Source: CAWFKS01 sp963816435 (GTDB lineage Bacteria > Pseudomonadota > Alphaproteobacteria > Rhizobiales > Rhizobiaceae). Taken from it: DNA of 64,000 bases. The notes below the pieces were generated by a model. It had not been told where the DNA came from. It saw only the letters and a program-made list of their open reading frames with translations, and searched no databases. Position numbers and translations under genes: made by a program. Of this stretch, positions 28,827 through 37,565 are shown one piece after another (position 1 is the stretch's first letter; each line of letters starts with the position of its first letter). Where the stretch lies: positions 124,001 to 188,000 of the forward strand of contig CAWFKS010000006.1 in assembly GCA_963816435.1 (NCBI GenBank), read 5' to 3'.

Positions 28827-29804
28827 ATGCCCAGCACCCCAGGTTCCGGTCTCGACCGCATTCTCACCATGGAACTGGTCCGGGTGACCGAACGGGCCGC
28901 GGTGGCCGCCGCACGGTTGCGCGGGCGCGGCGACGAGAAGGCCGCCGACCAGGCGGCAGTTGACGCCATGCGCGCCGAACTCAATCGCCTGCCGATCAGG
29001 GGCATGGTCGTCATCGGCGAGGGCGAGCGCGATGAAGCGCCGATGCTCTACATCGGCGAGGAAGTGGGAACCGGCGAGGGACCGGCGGTCGACGTGGCGC
29101 TCGACCCTCTCGAAGGCACCACGATCTGCGCCAAGAACCTGCCGAACTCGCTGGCGGTGATCGCACTGGCCGAAAAAGGCGCGCTGCTGAACGCGCCCGA
29201 CGTCTACATGGACAAGCTCGCGGTCGGACCGGGCTATCCTGCCGGCGTCGTCAATATCGAGGCGAGCGCGACCGAAAACCTCCACAATCTGGCGAAGGCC
29301 AAGGGCGTGTCGGTGTCGCATGTCGCGGCCTGCATTCTCGACCGGCCGCGCCACGCCAAGCTGATCGAGGAAGTGCGCGCCACCGGTGCGGCGATACGGC
29401 TGATCGGCGACGGTGACGTTGCCGGCGTCATCGACACGACCGATCCGGAGGAAACCGGCATCGACATCTACATGGGCACGGGCGGCGCACCGGAAGGAGT
29501 GCTGGCGGCGGCAGCACTGCGGTGCATCGGCGGGCAGATGCAGGGGCGCCTGATCCTCGATACGGACGAGAAGCTCTCGCGCGCCGAGAAGATGGGCATC
29601 AGCAATCCCGCCCACATCTACTCGATCGAGGAGATGGCCCACGGCGACGTGCTGTTCGCGGCGACCGGCGTGACCGACGGCAATCTGCTGGAAGGCGTGC
29701 GGTTCGGCCGCGATTCCATCCGCACGGAGACGATCGTGCTGCGGTCGTCCTCGCGCACGGTGCGCGAGATCAAGGCGCGACATCAGGACCTCGACAAGTT
29801 CTGA
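28827..29804 (+). CDS. glpX: class II fructose-1,6-bisphosphatase
   Basis: 325 residues, intact. Hydrolyses fructose-1,6-bisphosphate in gluconeogenesis. Metal and substrate motifs: VIGEGERDEAPML, DVALDPLEGTT, then GDGDVAGVI and GTGGAPEGVLAAAAL. AGGAACAG lies upstream of the ATG. It sits between hom and recJ, a neighbourhood I recall as common in rhizobia. Confidence 0.95.
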   Translation: MPSTPGSGLDRILTMELVRVTERAAVAAARLRGRGDEKAADQAAVDAMRAELNRLPIRGMVVIGEGERDEAPMLYIGEEVGTGEGPAVDVALDPLEGTTICAKNLPNSLAVIALAEKGALLNAPDVYMDKLAVGPGYPAGVVNIEASATENLHNLAKAKGVSVSHVAACILDRPRHAKLIEEVRATGAAIRLIGDGDVAGVIDTTDPEETGIDIYMGTGGAPEGVLAAAALRCIGGQMQGRLILDTDEKLSRAEKMGISNPAHIYSIEEMAHGDVLFAATGVTDGNLLEGVRFGRDSIRTETIVLRSSSRTVREIKARHQDLDKF

Positions 29805-29868
29805 TACCGGCTTTGCCTCGCCGGCCTCCAACCGGCTATCCTTGCCGCGCGAAATCGGCGAGCGAGGC

Positions 29869-31655
29869 ATGAGCGAAAAGCGGATATTTCTCGGTGTGCG
29901 GCGCTCGGCCAATGGCTGTGCGTGGGTGCACAGGCTCGACCAGCGCCAGGAGAACGTCGCGCTCCAGATCACGCAGGGCCACGGGATGCCCGATCTGGTC
30001 GCGCGCATCCTGGCTGGCAGGGGGGTCGCCGCCGAGGAGGCCGCGCGCTTCCTGGCTCCGACCATTCGCGAGTTGCTGCCCGATCCCGCTTCGCTCACGG
30101 ACATGCAGGCCGCAGCGGAGCGGATCGCGCAGGCCGTCCTCCGGCGTGAGCGCGTCGCCATCTTCGGCGACTATGACGTCGACGGCGCCTGCTCGTCGGC
30201 GATGATGAAGCGATTTCTCGGCCATTTCGGCATCGAGACCGAGATCTACATTCCCGACCGCATCTTCGAGGGCTACGGCCCGAACCCCGATGCGATGCGT
30301 GAACTGGTCGGACGCGGCGCGAAGCTCATCGTCACCGTCGATTGCGGCACCAACTCCGCCAGCCTCGATCGAAGCGGCGAACGAAGCCGGCGCGGATGTC
30401 GTGGTTCTCGACCATCACCAGGTCGGAGGCCCATTGCCGCCGGCAGTCGCCGTCGTCAATCCGAACCGTGAGGACGATCTGTCGGGGCAGGGGCATCTCG
30501 CGGCAGCGGGGGTAACGTTCCTGACGCTCGTGCAGACGGCAAAAGTGCTGCGGCAAAAGGGTGCGGCACCCGCGTCCGGACCTGCTGTCACTGCTCGACC
30601 TTGCGGCAATGGCGACCACCTGTGACGTCGTGCCGCTCATCGGCGTCAACCGGGCTTTCGTGGTCAAGGGGCTGCTGGCGATGCGCGCGATGCAGAACCC
30701 GGGCATCGCTGCGCTTGCGCGCAGTGCGCGGATCGGCGAGCCGCTCAATCCTTTCCACCTGTCATTCCTGACCGGCCCGCGCATCAACGCCGGCGGCCGT
30801 ATCGGCGATGCTGCGCTCGGCGCACGCCTGCTATCTACGGACGATCCGGCGGAGGCGACGCGGATTGCGGAAAAGCTCGAGCAGCTGAACCGCGAGCGGC
30901 AGGCGATGGAGCACGAGATGCTGGCCGAAGCCCGTGCCGAGGCCGACGCGGAGCTTGCAACGGGAAATGGACCCGGTGTCCTGGTGACGGCAAGCGACAA
31001 ATGGCATCCGGGCATCGTCGGCCTTCTGGCGTCGCGGCTGAAGGATCATGCGCGCCGCCCGGCCTTCGCCATCGCCTTCGACGTCAACGGAATGGGCACC
31101 GGCTCGGGTCGGTCGATTCCGGGGCTCGACCTCGGACGTCTGGTGCGGGAAGCCGTCGAAAAAGGCCTGCTGATCAAGGGCGGGGGCCATGCCATGGCGG
31201 CCGGCATCACGGTCGAGCGCAACAAGCTTGGGGCGCTCAGGGCGTTTTTCGAGGAGCGTGCGGCCGAAACGGTCTCGGCGTTGCGTGAAGCCGAAAGCCT
31301 GAAGGTCGATGGAGCGCTGTCGGCAGAAGGCGCCACTTTCGACATGCTCGACGCGCTGGAGCGGGCGGGACCTTATGGCGCGGGCCACGCCGCTCCGATG
31401 CTGGTGCTTCCGCGCCACCGCCTTGCCGACATGCGTACGGTTGGACAGGGCGGGCATCTGCGGCTGCAATTGCGCTCCGAAGCCGGCGGAAGCGTCACCG
31501 CGATGGCCTTTCGTGCTGCCGAGTCCGACCTCGGTGCATTCCTGTCGAAGAAACGCGGCCAGGCAATACATGTCGCCGGCTCGCTCGGGGCGAACTTCTG
31601 GAACGGCTCGCGGTCGATCCAGTTCAGGGTAACGGATGCGGCGGAAACAGGTTGA
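29869..31655 (+). CDS. recJ: single-stranded-DNA-specific exonuclease RecJ, frameshifted twice
   Basis: 5'-3' ssDNA exonuclease for recombination and mismatch repair. The ATG at 29869 follows GCGAGGC. Catalytic DHH motifs are in order: GDYDVDGACSSA (motif I), IVTVDCGT (II), then after a frame change near 30360 VVLDHHQVG (III). A second change near 30570 leads to LDLAAMATTCDVVPL and GPRINAGGRIGD. The DHHA1 part includes GGGHAMAAG, and a C-terminal OB-like region follows. The total is about 595 residues. The stop abuts the convergent patatin gene. Confidence 0.94.
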
Positions 31656-32639
31656 TCAGGCGAGCACGGACTGCAGCCGGTGCAACTCGCCAAGCTGAGC
31701 CTGGGTGGCCTCGTAGCCGAAGCGGATCGCCTCGTCGGCGCGATGGAATTCCGTCAGGCCGATATGCCCGAGCTTCGGCTGTAGCGACAGGTCGGGCGGG
31801 TCGCCGGCAAGCCGCGCCCGCGAAATGCGATCCTGGATGATGTTGAAGGCTTCCACCATGACGCCGGTGACGCCGAGTCGCGTTTCACGCTCGCTCGCGC
31901 CCTTTTCCACGACCAAGGGAGCTTCCCCTTCGTGGTCGGCCGAAGACTTCGAGGGCATGTCGGCGCTGTGCTTGATGACGGCCGCGCGGCCGAACAGGTC
32001 GTAGTGAAGGTTCACCGCCACGACGAGCTGCTGCTCGTGGGCGCGGCACACGGAAACGGGCACCGGGTTGACCAGCGCGCCATCGACCAGCACGCGGCCG
32101 TTGCAAGTGACGGGCTCGAAGACACCGGGAAGAGCATACGAGGCACGCATGGCGTCGATGAGGGAGCCGCTGGACAGCCAGATTTCGTGGCCGGTGCGGA
32201 TTTCCGCGGCGACGCAGACCAGCGGCTTGGGAAGGTCGGCGAAGGTCAGCCCGTCGAGATGCTCCCGCAGCTTGGCCGTCAGCCGCATTCCGCCAAACAG
32301 GCCGTTGCGAGCGAACTGCAGATCGAGAAGGCCGAACATGCGCCGCTTCGTGAGGCTGCGGGCGAAATCCTCGAGTGCGTCCAGCTTGCCCGCGAGATAG
32401 CAGCCGCCCACCAAAGCGCCGATAGACGTGCCGGCGATCATGTCGATCCGGATCCCGGCTTCGTCCAGCGCGCGCAGCACGCCGATATGGGCCCAGCCGC
32501 GAGCCGCGCCGCCGCCGAGCGCCAGGGCAATGCCCGTCTTCGGCTTGGCGATCGCCGGCATAGGCATACCATCCACCGGCGGCGTCGTGATCGAGTCACG
32601 CACGTCTGCCCTGTTGCGCAAAGAAGCCCAGTCAAGCAT
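31656..32639 (-). CDS. patatin-like phospholipase family protein
   Basis: 327 residues, intact. Ser-Asp dyad hydrolase: oxyanion loop GGGAARG near residue 42, nucleophile GTSIG with Ser72, catalytic Asp in DGALVNPVP. No signal peptide is seen. The protein resembles bacterial RssA/YlbK-type patatins. An ATG 23 codons downstream (MPMPAIAKPK) could be the true start. Predicted acyl-ester hydrolase; lipid substrate unknown. It is the terminal gene on its strand and runs into the 3' end of recJ. Confidence 0.88.
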   Translation of the reverse strand: MLDWASLRNRADVRDSITTPPVDGMPMPAIAKPKTGIALALGGGAARGWAHIGVLRALDEAGIRIDMIAGTSIGALVGGCYLAGKLDALEDFARSLTKRRMFGLLDLQFARNGLFGGMRLTAKLREHLDGLTFADLPKPLVCVAAEIRTGHEIWLSSGSLIDAMRASYALPGVFEPVTCNGRVLVDGALVNPVPVSVCRAHEQQLVVAVNLHYDLFGRAAVIKHSADMPSKSSADHEGEAPLVVEKGASERETRLGVTGVMVEAFNIIQDRISRARLAGDPPDLSLQPKLGHIGLTEFHRADEAIRFGYEATQAQLGELHRLQSVLA

Positions 32640-32722
32640 CCGAGTCTCTCCGTCCCTGCTTCATCATCGCACCTTTGCGTATCAAAAGCGTGAATCGTGC
32701 CGATTCCCGGGCAGCGGAGGGG

Positions 32723-33160
32723 CTAGCCGCCCGTTTCGACACCGTTCGGATCGGCAGGGCGGAGGGCGAAGGAGCCGTCAGACTGCGTTACCGTTCGGTA
32801 AAAACAAGAACGCCGGCCCGTGTGGCAGGTTGCATTCTCACCTGCGACTTGGACGCGCAGCCAGATTGCGTCCTGGTCGCAGTCGGCGCGTATTTCGACG
32901 ACGTGCTGGAGGTTGCCGGAAGTTTCGCCCTTCTTCCAGAGCGTGTTGCGGGATCGCGACCAGTAGTGCGCGATCCCCGTTTCCACCGTCAGCCGCAAAG
33001 CCTCGGCGTTCATATGCGCGACCATCAGCACCATGCCGTCGCCGGCATCCGTGACGACGGCTGTCACAAGACCGGCGGCATCGAATCGCGGAGAAAAAAC
33101 GGCGCCTTCTTCAAGCGCCGTCTTGTCTGCCAGGGGATTTGGAAAGGTGGTCTGGTTCAT
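32723..33160 (-). CDS. hisI: phosphoribosyl-AMP cyclohydrolase
   Basis: Opens the adenine ring of PR-AMP in the third step of histidine synthesis. 145 residues, single-domain HisI without the HisE pyrophosphohydrolase part. Motifs MVAHMNAEAL, HYWSRSRNTLWKKGETSGN, DCDQDAIWLRV and the zinc-binding NATCHTGRRSCFY are all present. It lies 33 bases after folE on the same strand; cotranscription is likely. Confidence 0.95.
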   Translation of the reverse strand: MNQTTFPNPLADKTALEEGAVFSPRFDAAGLVTAVVTDAGDGMVLMVAHMNAEALRLTVETGIAHYWSRSRNTLWKKGETSGNLQHVVEIRADCDQDAIWLRVQVAGENATCHTGRRSCFYRTVTQSDGSFALRPADPNGVETGG

Positions 33161-33193
33161 ACCGGTCCTCGGCTTAGGCGACCGGCGACGCGG

Positions 33194-33898
33194 TCAGCCT
33201 CTGTTTCCTTCCCGTAGCATCGTCAGGAAGCGGATCTGCTCTTCCGGCTGGTCCTGGAATGCCCCGGTGAAGGTGGAAGTCATCGTGGTCGAGCCCTGCT
33301 TGCGGATGCCGCGCATGGCCATGCACATATGCTCGGCCTCGATCATCACCGCAACGCCCCGCGGGTTCAGCACGTCCTGAATGACGCCGGCGATCTGGGC
33401 CGTCATCGATTCCTGCGTCTGCAGGCGATGGGCGAAGATATCGACGACCCGCGCGATCTTCGAAAGCCCGACGACGCGGCCATCCGGCAGGTATCCGACA
33501 TGCGCCTTGCCGATGATCGGCACCATGTGATGTTCGCAATGCGAGTGGAAATGGATGTCCTTGATCAGCACCAGTTCGTTGTAGCCCGAAACCTCCTCGA
33601 AGGTCCGGCCAAGCTCGTCGGCAGGGCACTTGTCGTAGCCGCCGAACATCTCGCGATAGGCGTTGGCGACGCGCTTGGGCGTGTCCTTGAGCCCCTCGCG
33701 ATCCGGATTGTCGCCGGTCCAGCGCAGCAGGGTGCGAACCGCAGCCTCGACCTCGGCCTGGCTGGGACGGTCCGTCACGGGCTTTTCCATGTAGCCCGGG
33801 CGGTCGCCGACGCGGCCGGCTTCATCGGTGCTGAGCACCTGTTTGGACTCGGCGCCCTGCTCGCTGCGAGGAGGGAAGGTCTTGATGATGGCGTCCAT
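33194..33898 (-). CDS. folE: GTP cyclohydrolase I
   Basis: Converts GTP to dihydroneopterin triphosphate for folate. 234 residues from ATG 33898 with GGGAGACG upstream. The zinc and catalytic region HSHCEHHMVPIIGKAHVGY is intact, as are RVVDIFAHRLQTQE and EAEHMCMAMRG, the FolE1 (zinc-dependent) hallmark. An inverted repeat lies about 20 bases before the start. hisI follows. Confidence 0.95.
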   Translation of the reverse strand: MDAIIKTFPPRSEQGAESKQVLSTDEAGRVGDRPGYMEKPVTDRPSQAEVEAAVRTLLRWTGDNPDREGLKDTPKRVANAYREMFGGYDKCPADELGRTFEEVSGYNELVLIKDIHFHSHCEHHMVPIIGKAHVGYLPDGRVVGLSKIARVVDIFAHRLQTQESMTAQIAGVIQDVLNPRGVAVMIEAEHMCMAMRGIRKQGSTTMTSTFTGAFQDQPEEQIRFLTMLREGNRG

Positions 33899-33916
33899 TG
33901 TAAGGCGTCTCCCGTA

Positions 33917-33936
33917 GTTCCTTTCTACGAAGGAAC
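33917..33936 (-). repeat. perfect inverted repeat in the folE leader
   Basis: GTTCCTT (33917-33923) and AAGGAAC (33930-33936) are exact reverse complements separated by six bases. It lies 19 bases upstream of the folE ATG. In RNA it would form a 7-bp stem close to the ribosome-binding site. It could be an operator or a translational element; nothing more can be said from sequence. Confidence 0.4.
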
Positions 33937-34021
33937 GAGTTGAACGGATCACGGCCTCTGGCGGGTATGTGGATTTTCTCATCCACGCCCGAAACGGCGT
34001 GTGCTTGGTCCGACCGCGGCG

Positions 34022-34051
34022 CTTGTCGATGGCTGGACACGATCACTATAT
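34022..34051 (+). promoter_or_regulatory. sigma-70-type promoter of the IscU-like gene
   Basis: TTGTCG (34023-34028) and CTATAT (34046-34051) are separated by 17 bases and are preceded by C, matching the rhizobial CTTGAC-N17-CTATAT form well at the -10 box. It points to the IscU-like gene 58 bases downstream. Assigned from motif alone. Confidence 0.5.
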
Positions 34052-34109
34052 AAGGGTTGGCCAGCGAATTGAAAGATGCAGCCGCGACTCGCATTTGTGC
34101 GGCGGCGCC

Positions 34110-34568
34110 ATGGACAGCTTGATGATCGACGACGTCTACAACGCCAAAATCCTCGGTTTCGCGGGCAATATCGGTCGGTTGGGGCGGCTCGCGGAGCCCG
34201 ATGCCACCGCCACGGCCCATTCGAAACTGTGCGGTTCGACGGTCACCGTCGACATCCGCATGGACGGCGACACGGTCAGTGATTTCGCCCACGAGGTGAA
34301 AGCCTGCGCCCTCGGGCAGGCGTCCTCCTCCATCATGGCGCAACACGTGGTGGGAGCGACGGCGCAGGAACTGCGCCAGGTTCGCGAGACGATGCGCAAG
34401 ATGCTGAAGGAAGACGGTGCGCCCCCTCAGGGGCGCTTCGAGGACCTGAAATACCTGGAGCCCGTGCGCGACTACAAGGCGCGCCACGCCTCGACCATGC
34501 TGACGTTCGACGCGGTTGTCGATGCGATCGGCCAGGTGGAAAAGAAGCGCGCAGAGCAGGCGGCGTAG
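34110..34568 (+). CDS. IscU/NifU-N-like iron-sulfur scaffold family protein lacking the third cysteine
   Basis: 152 residues; a Met four codons on (34122, MIDDVYNAK) is an alternative start. The fold match is clear: YNAKILGFAGNIGRLGRL, then HSKLCGSTVTVDI with the first Cys, KACALGQASSSIM with the second. The C-terminal position where IscU and SufU have the third ligand Cys reads DYKARHASTMLTF, with no Cys. I recall the same change in other rhizobial homologues, so it is probably a subfamily trait. It may therefore not be a classical cluster scaffold. No isc or suf genes are in the window; yidD follows at 16 bases. Confidence 0.82.
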   Translation: MDSLMIDDVYNAKILGFAGNIGRLGRLAEPDATATAHSKLCGSTVTVDIRMDGDTVSDFAHEVKACALGQASSSIMAQHVVGATAQELRQVRETMRKMLKEDGAPPQGRFEDLKYLEPVRDYKARHASTMLTFDAVVDAIGQVEKKRAEQAA

Positions 34569-34584
34569 CAGGCGCCGAACGTCA

Positions 34585-34887
34585 ATGGCACACGCCGAAC
34601 ACCGGCACGAACACAACGCCGCACGGTCCCGAAACTGGTCCGGCGCCTGGCGCAAGACGCCCGGCCGGCTGTTCGGCACGGCATTCGTTCGGCTTTACCA
34701 GTTGACCTTGTCGGGCTTCATCGGCAATTCGTGCCGGCACTTCCCGACCTGCTCCGAATACGCCTACGAAGCGATCGCCCGCCACGGTCTTTGGGCAGGC
34801 GGATGGATGGCGCTGTTTCGCGTGTCGCGCTGCGGACCGGGGGGCACCCACGGCGTGGATGTCGTTCCTGACCGGCTGGAGCCCTGA
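34585..34887 (+). CDS. yidD: membrane protein insertion efficiency factor YidD
   Basis: 100 residues to the first stop. The family core GNSCRHFPTCSEYAYEAI with its Cys residues and RVSRCGPGGTHGVDVVP is unmistakable. YidD assists YidC-mediated insertion and is usually coded near rnpA/yidC, but in rhizobia it is often, as here, beside folE/hisI. After the stop at 34885-34887 coding-like sequence continues to a TGA at 34948-34950 (PWRFWRLGRKAGKLG in frame; SPDLIWWAP in the neighbouring frame), the aromatic tail expected of rhizobial YidD. Two compensating indels between about 34875 and 34915 would restore a protein ending at 34950. Confidence 0.9.
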   Translation: MAHAEHRHEHNAARSRNWSGAWRKTPGRLFGTAFVRLYQLTLSGFIGNSCRHFPTCSEYAYEAIARHGLWAGGWMALFRVSRCGPGGTHGVDVVPDRLEP

Positions 34888-35141
34888 TCTCATCTGGTGG
34901 GCCCCTGGCGTTTCTGGCGGCTGGGCCGCAAGGCGGGCAAGCTCGGCTGACAGCCTGGACGTCGCCAACGGTGAGCGCGGCGCCATGATGCCGATCGCAG
35001 GCTGGTCGCGGGTGAGCTGCCGGCGGGTTTGATCTGCTGAACTGCTTGAAAGCCCTCCTGTGCAGCCTCCCTCCAACGATCTGGTCAGCCGCTCCACTCC
35101 GGGCTATTACATCATTTGTTAGCGAATGGAGGGAGGCCGGA

Positions 35142-35327
35142 ATGGCTCACAAGTTCGAAATCTACCGGGACAAGAAGGGCGAGTACCGCGTCCGCTTCAA
35201 ATACAACAGCGAGGTGATGTTCTCGACCGAGGGCTACTCCTCCAAGGCGAGCGCCGAAAACGCCATCGCCTCCATCAAGAAGAACGGACCGAACGCGCCG
35301 ATCGAGGACAACAGCGCGTCTGCCTGA
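35142..35327 (+). CDS. YegP family protein (DUF1508)
   Basis: 61 residues: one DUF1508 repeat, FEIYRDKKGEYRVRFKYNS, then GYSSKASAENAIASIKKN. AGGGAGGCCGG precedes the ATG. Function unknown; members are small soluble proteins induced in some stress conditions. A terminator follows at once. The 190 bases before it (34951-35141) hold no gene I can support. Confidence 0.85.
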   Translation: MAHKFEIYRDKKGEYRVRFKYNSEVMFSTEGYSSKASAENAIASIKKNGPNAPIEDNSASA

Positions 35328-35356
35328 CGTAAGGCTTCGCGTTCGTAGAGAGCTGC

Positions 35357-35390
35357 AAGGCCCCGTGCGCTGTGGCCGTGCGGGGCCTTT
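35357..35390 (+). terminator. rho-independent-type terminator after yegP
   Basis: AAGGCCCCG (35357-35365) pairs exactly with CGGGGCCTT (35381-35389) around a 15-base loop, followed by a short T run. It lies 29 bases after the yegP stop and before the thrS leader. The flanking A and T runs let it act on both strands. Confidence 0.75.
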
Positions 35391-35505
35391 ACGTGCGCCT
35401 GCGCCGCGCATATGTAGCGCCGCGTGGCTGCGGCGCCTGACGGCACGTACGCCCGAGATTGCAACCCACCCGCGTTCGTAGGCGGGACTGGATAGGAGAC
35501 AACCG

Positions 35506-37502
35506 ATGTCCGAACTCTCCCTCACATTGCCCGACGGTTCCATCCGCGAATACGACGCTTCGATCACCGGAGCGGAGGTCGCCGATTCGATTTCGAAGTC
35601 CCTTGCCAAGAAGGCGGTGGCCTTCTCGCTCTGGACGGGACCTTGCATGACCTTTCCGATCCGGTCGGCCGCCCGGGTCTTATCGAGATCGTGACGCGCG
35701 ACGATCCGCGCGCGCTCGAACTGATCCGACACGACACCGCGCACGTGCTGGCCGAGGCCGTGCAGGAACTGTGGCCCGGCACGCAGGTCACCATCGGGCC
35801 GGTGATCGAGAACGGCTTCTATTACGATTTCGCGCGCAACGAGCCGTTCACGCCTGACGACTTTCCCGCGATCGAAAAGAAGATGCGGGAGATCATCGCG
35901 CGCAACAAACCGTTCTCCAAGGAGGTCTGGTCGCGCGAAAAGGCAAAGACGGTGTTTCGTGACAAGGGCGAGGCCTACAAGGTCGAGCTGGTCGACGCCA
36001 TTCCAGCGGACCAGGAGATCAAGATCTACCGGCAGGGCGACTGGTTCGACCTGTGCCGGGGTCCCCACATGGTCTCGACCGGGCAGGTTGGCAGCGCCTT
36101 CAAGCTGATGAAGGTGGCCGGCGCCTATTGGCGCGGCGATGCCAACAACCCGATGCTGACGCGCATCTACGGCACGGCCTGGGCCAACCAGCAGCAGCTC
36201 GACGACTATCTCCACATGCTGGAGGAGGCCGAAAAGCGGGATCATCGCCGCCTCGGCCGCGAGATGGACCTGTTCCACTTCCAGGAGGAAGGGCCCGGCG
36301 TCGTGTTCTGGCACGCCAAGGGCTGGAAGATGTTCCAGACGCTCGTTTCCTACATGCGCCGCCGACTTGCCGATGACGGCTACCAGGAGGTGAACGCGCC
36401 CCAGGTTCTGGACAAGAGCCTGTGGGAGACCTCTGGCCACTGGGGCTGGTACAAGGAAAGCATGTTCAAGGTGCTGGTCGCCGGGGAGGAGGCCGAAGGC
36501 GAGGACGACCGCGTCTTCGCATTGAAGCCGATGAACTGCCCGGGACATGTGCAGATATTCAAGCATGGCCTGAAGTCGTACCGTGATCTTCCTGTTCGGC
36601 TTGCCGAATTCGGCAACGTGCACCGCTACGAACCTTCAGGCGCATTGCACGGCCTGATGCGCGTGCGCGGCTTCACGCAGGACGACGCGCACATCTTCTG
36701 TACGGAAGAGCAGCTTGCCGCCGAGTGCCTTAAGATCAACCGGCTGATTCTCACCACCTATGCCGATTTCGGCTTCGACGAGATCATGGTTCGCTTTTCG
36801 ACGCGCCCCGAGAAACGGGTCGGGTCGGATGCGCTGTGGGATCACGCCGAGGAGATCATGGGCGGCGTGCTCGGGCAGATCGCCGAGCAGTCGGGCGGGC
36901 GCATCAAGACCGAGATCAACCCGGGTGACGGTGCCTTCTACGGCCCGAAGTTCGACTACGTGCTGCGCGACGCGATCGGCCGCGAATGGCAGTGCGGCAC
37001 GACGCAGGTCGATTTCAACCTGCCGGAACGGTTCGGCGCCTTCTACATCGACAAGGATTCGGAGAAGAAGCAGCCGGTGATGGTCCACCGCGCCATTTGC
37101 GGCTCGATGGAGCGGTTCCTAGGCATCCTGATCGAAAACTATGCCGGCCATTTCCCGTTGTGGTTCGCGCCGCTGCAGGTGGTTGTGGCGACGATCACCT
37201 CCGATGCCGACGAATATGCCGAAAAGGTCGTGGCGCGGCTGAAGGCGGCCGGCCTTTCGGCGGAGGCCGACCTGCGCAACGAGAAGATCAACTACAAGGT
37301 GCGCGAACACAGCCTTGCAAAGGTGCCGGTGATCCTGGTGTGCGGGCGGCGCGAGGCCGAGGAGGGGACCGTCAACATTCGGCGTCTCGGCTCACGCGAC
37401 CAGCAGTCGCTGGGGCTCGCCGAAGCGGTGGAGGCGCTGGCCGCCGAGGCGGTGCCTCCGGATCTGAAGCGCAAGGCGAAGGAACGGGCCGAAGCCGCCT
37501 GA
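35506..37502 (+). CDS. thrS: threonyl-tRNA synthetase, frameshifted
   Basis: Charges tRNA-Thr. The ATG at 35506 follows AGGAGACAACC. The N-terminal TGS domain starts in one frame (LTLPDGSIREYDASITGAE). The frame changes at about 35629-35632, where CTCT in place of CT breaks KKAVAFSL-DGTLHDL. The rest is open: editing domain with HDTAHVLAEAVQELWP, catalytic core with ALKPMNCPGHVQIF and AFYGPKFDYVL, and anticodon domain ending PPDLKRKAKERAEAA. About 665 residues when joined. The gene is essential, so the break is almost certainly an error. Confidence 0.95.
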
Positions 37503-37510
37503 TGAATGCG

Positions 37511-37546
37511 ACCCGCGGGGCACGGCTAATCCGGATCCCTGCGGGT
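37511..37546. terminator. possible bidirectional terminator between thrS and its convergent neighbour
   Basis: ACCCGCGGGG (37511-37520) and CCCTGCGGGT (37537-37546) form a ten-base stem with one mismatch around a 16-base loop. It is nine bases after the thrS stop and 20 before the convergent gene's stop. There is no real T run, so function is uncertain. Confidence 0.4.
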
Positions 37547-37565
37547 TGCCATCGCCCAGCCGATC

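Noticed and set aside
34885..34887. In-frame TGA in yidD as a possible selenocysteine codon.
   Set aside because: No SECIS-like hairpin is obvious and YidD has no redox site here; compensating indels explain the region better.
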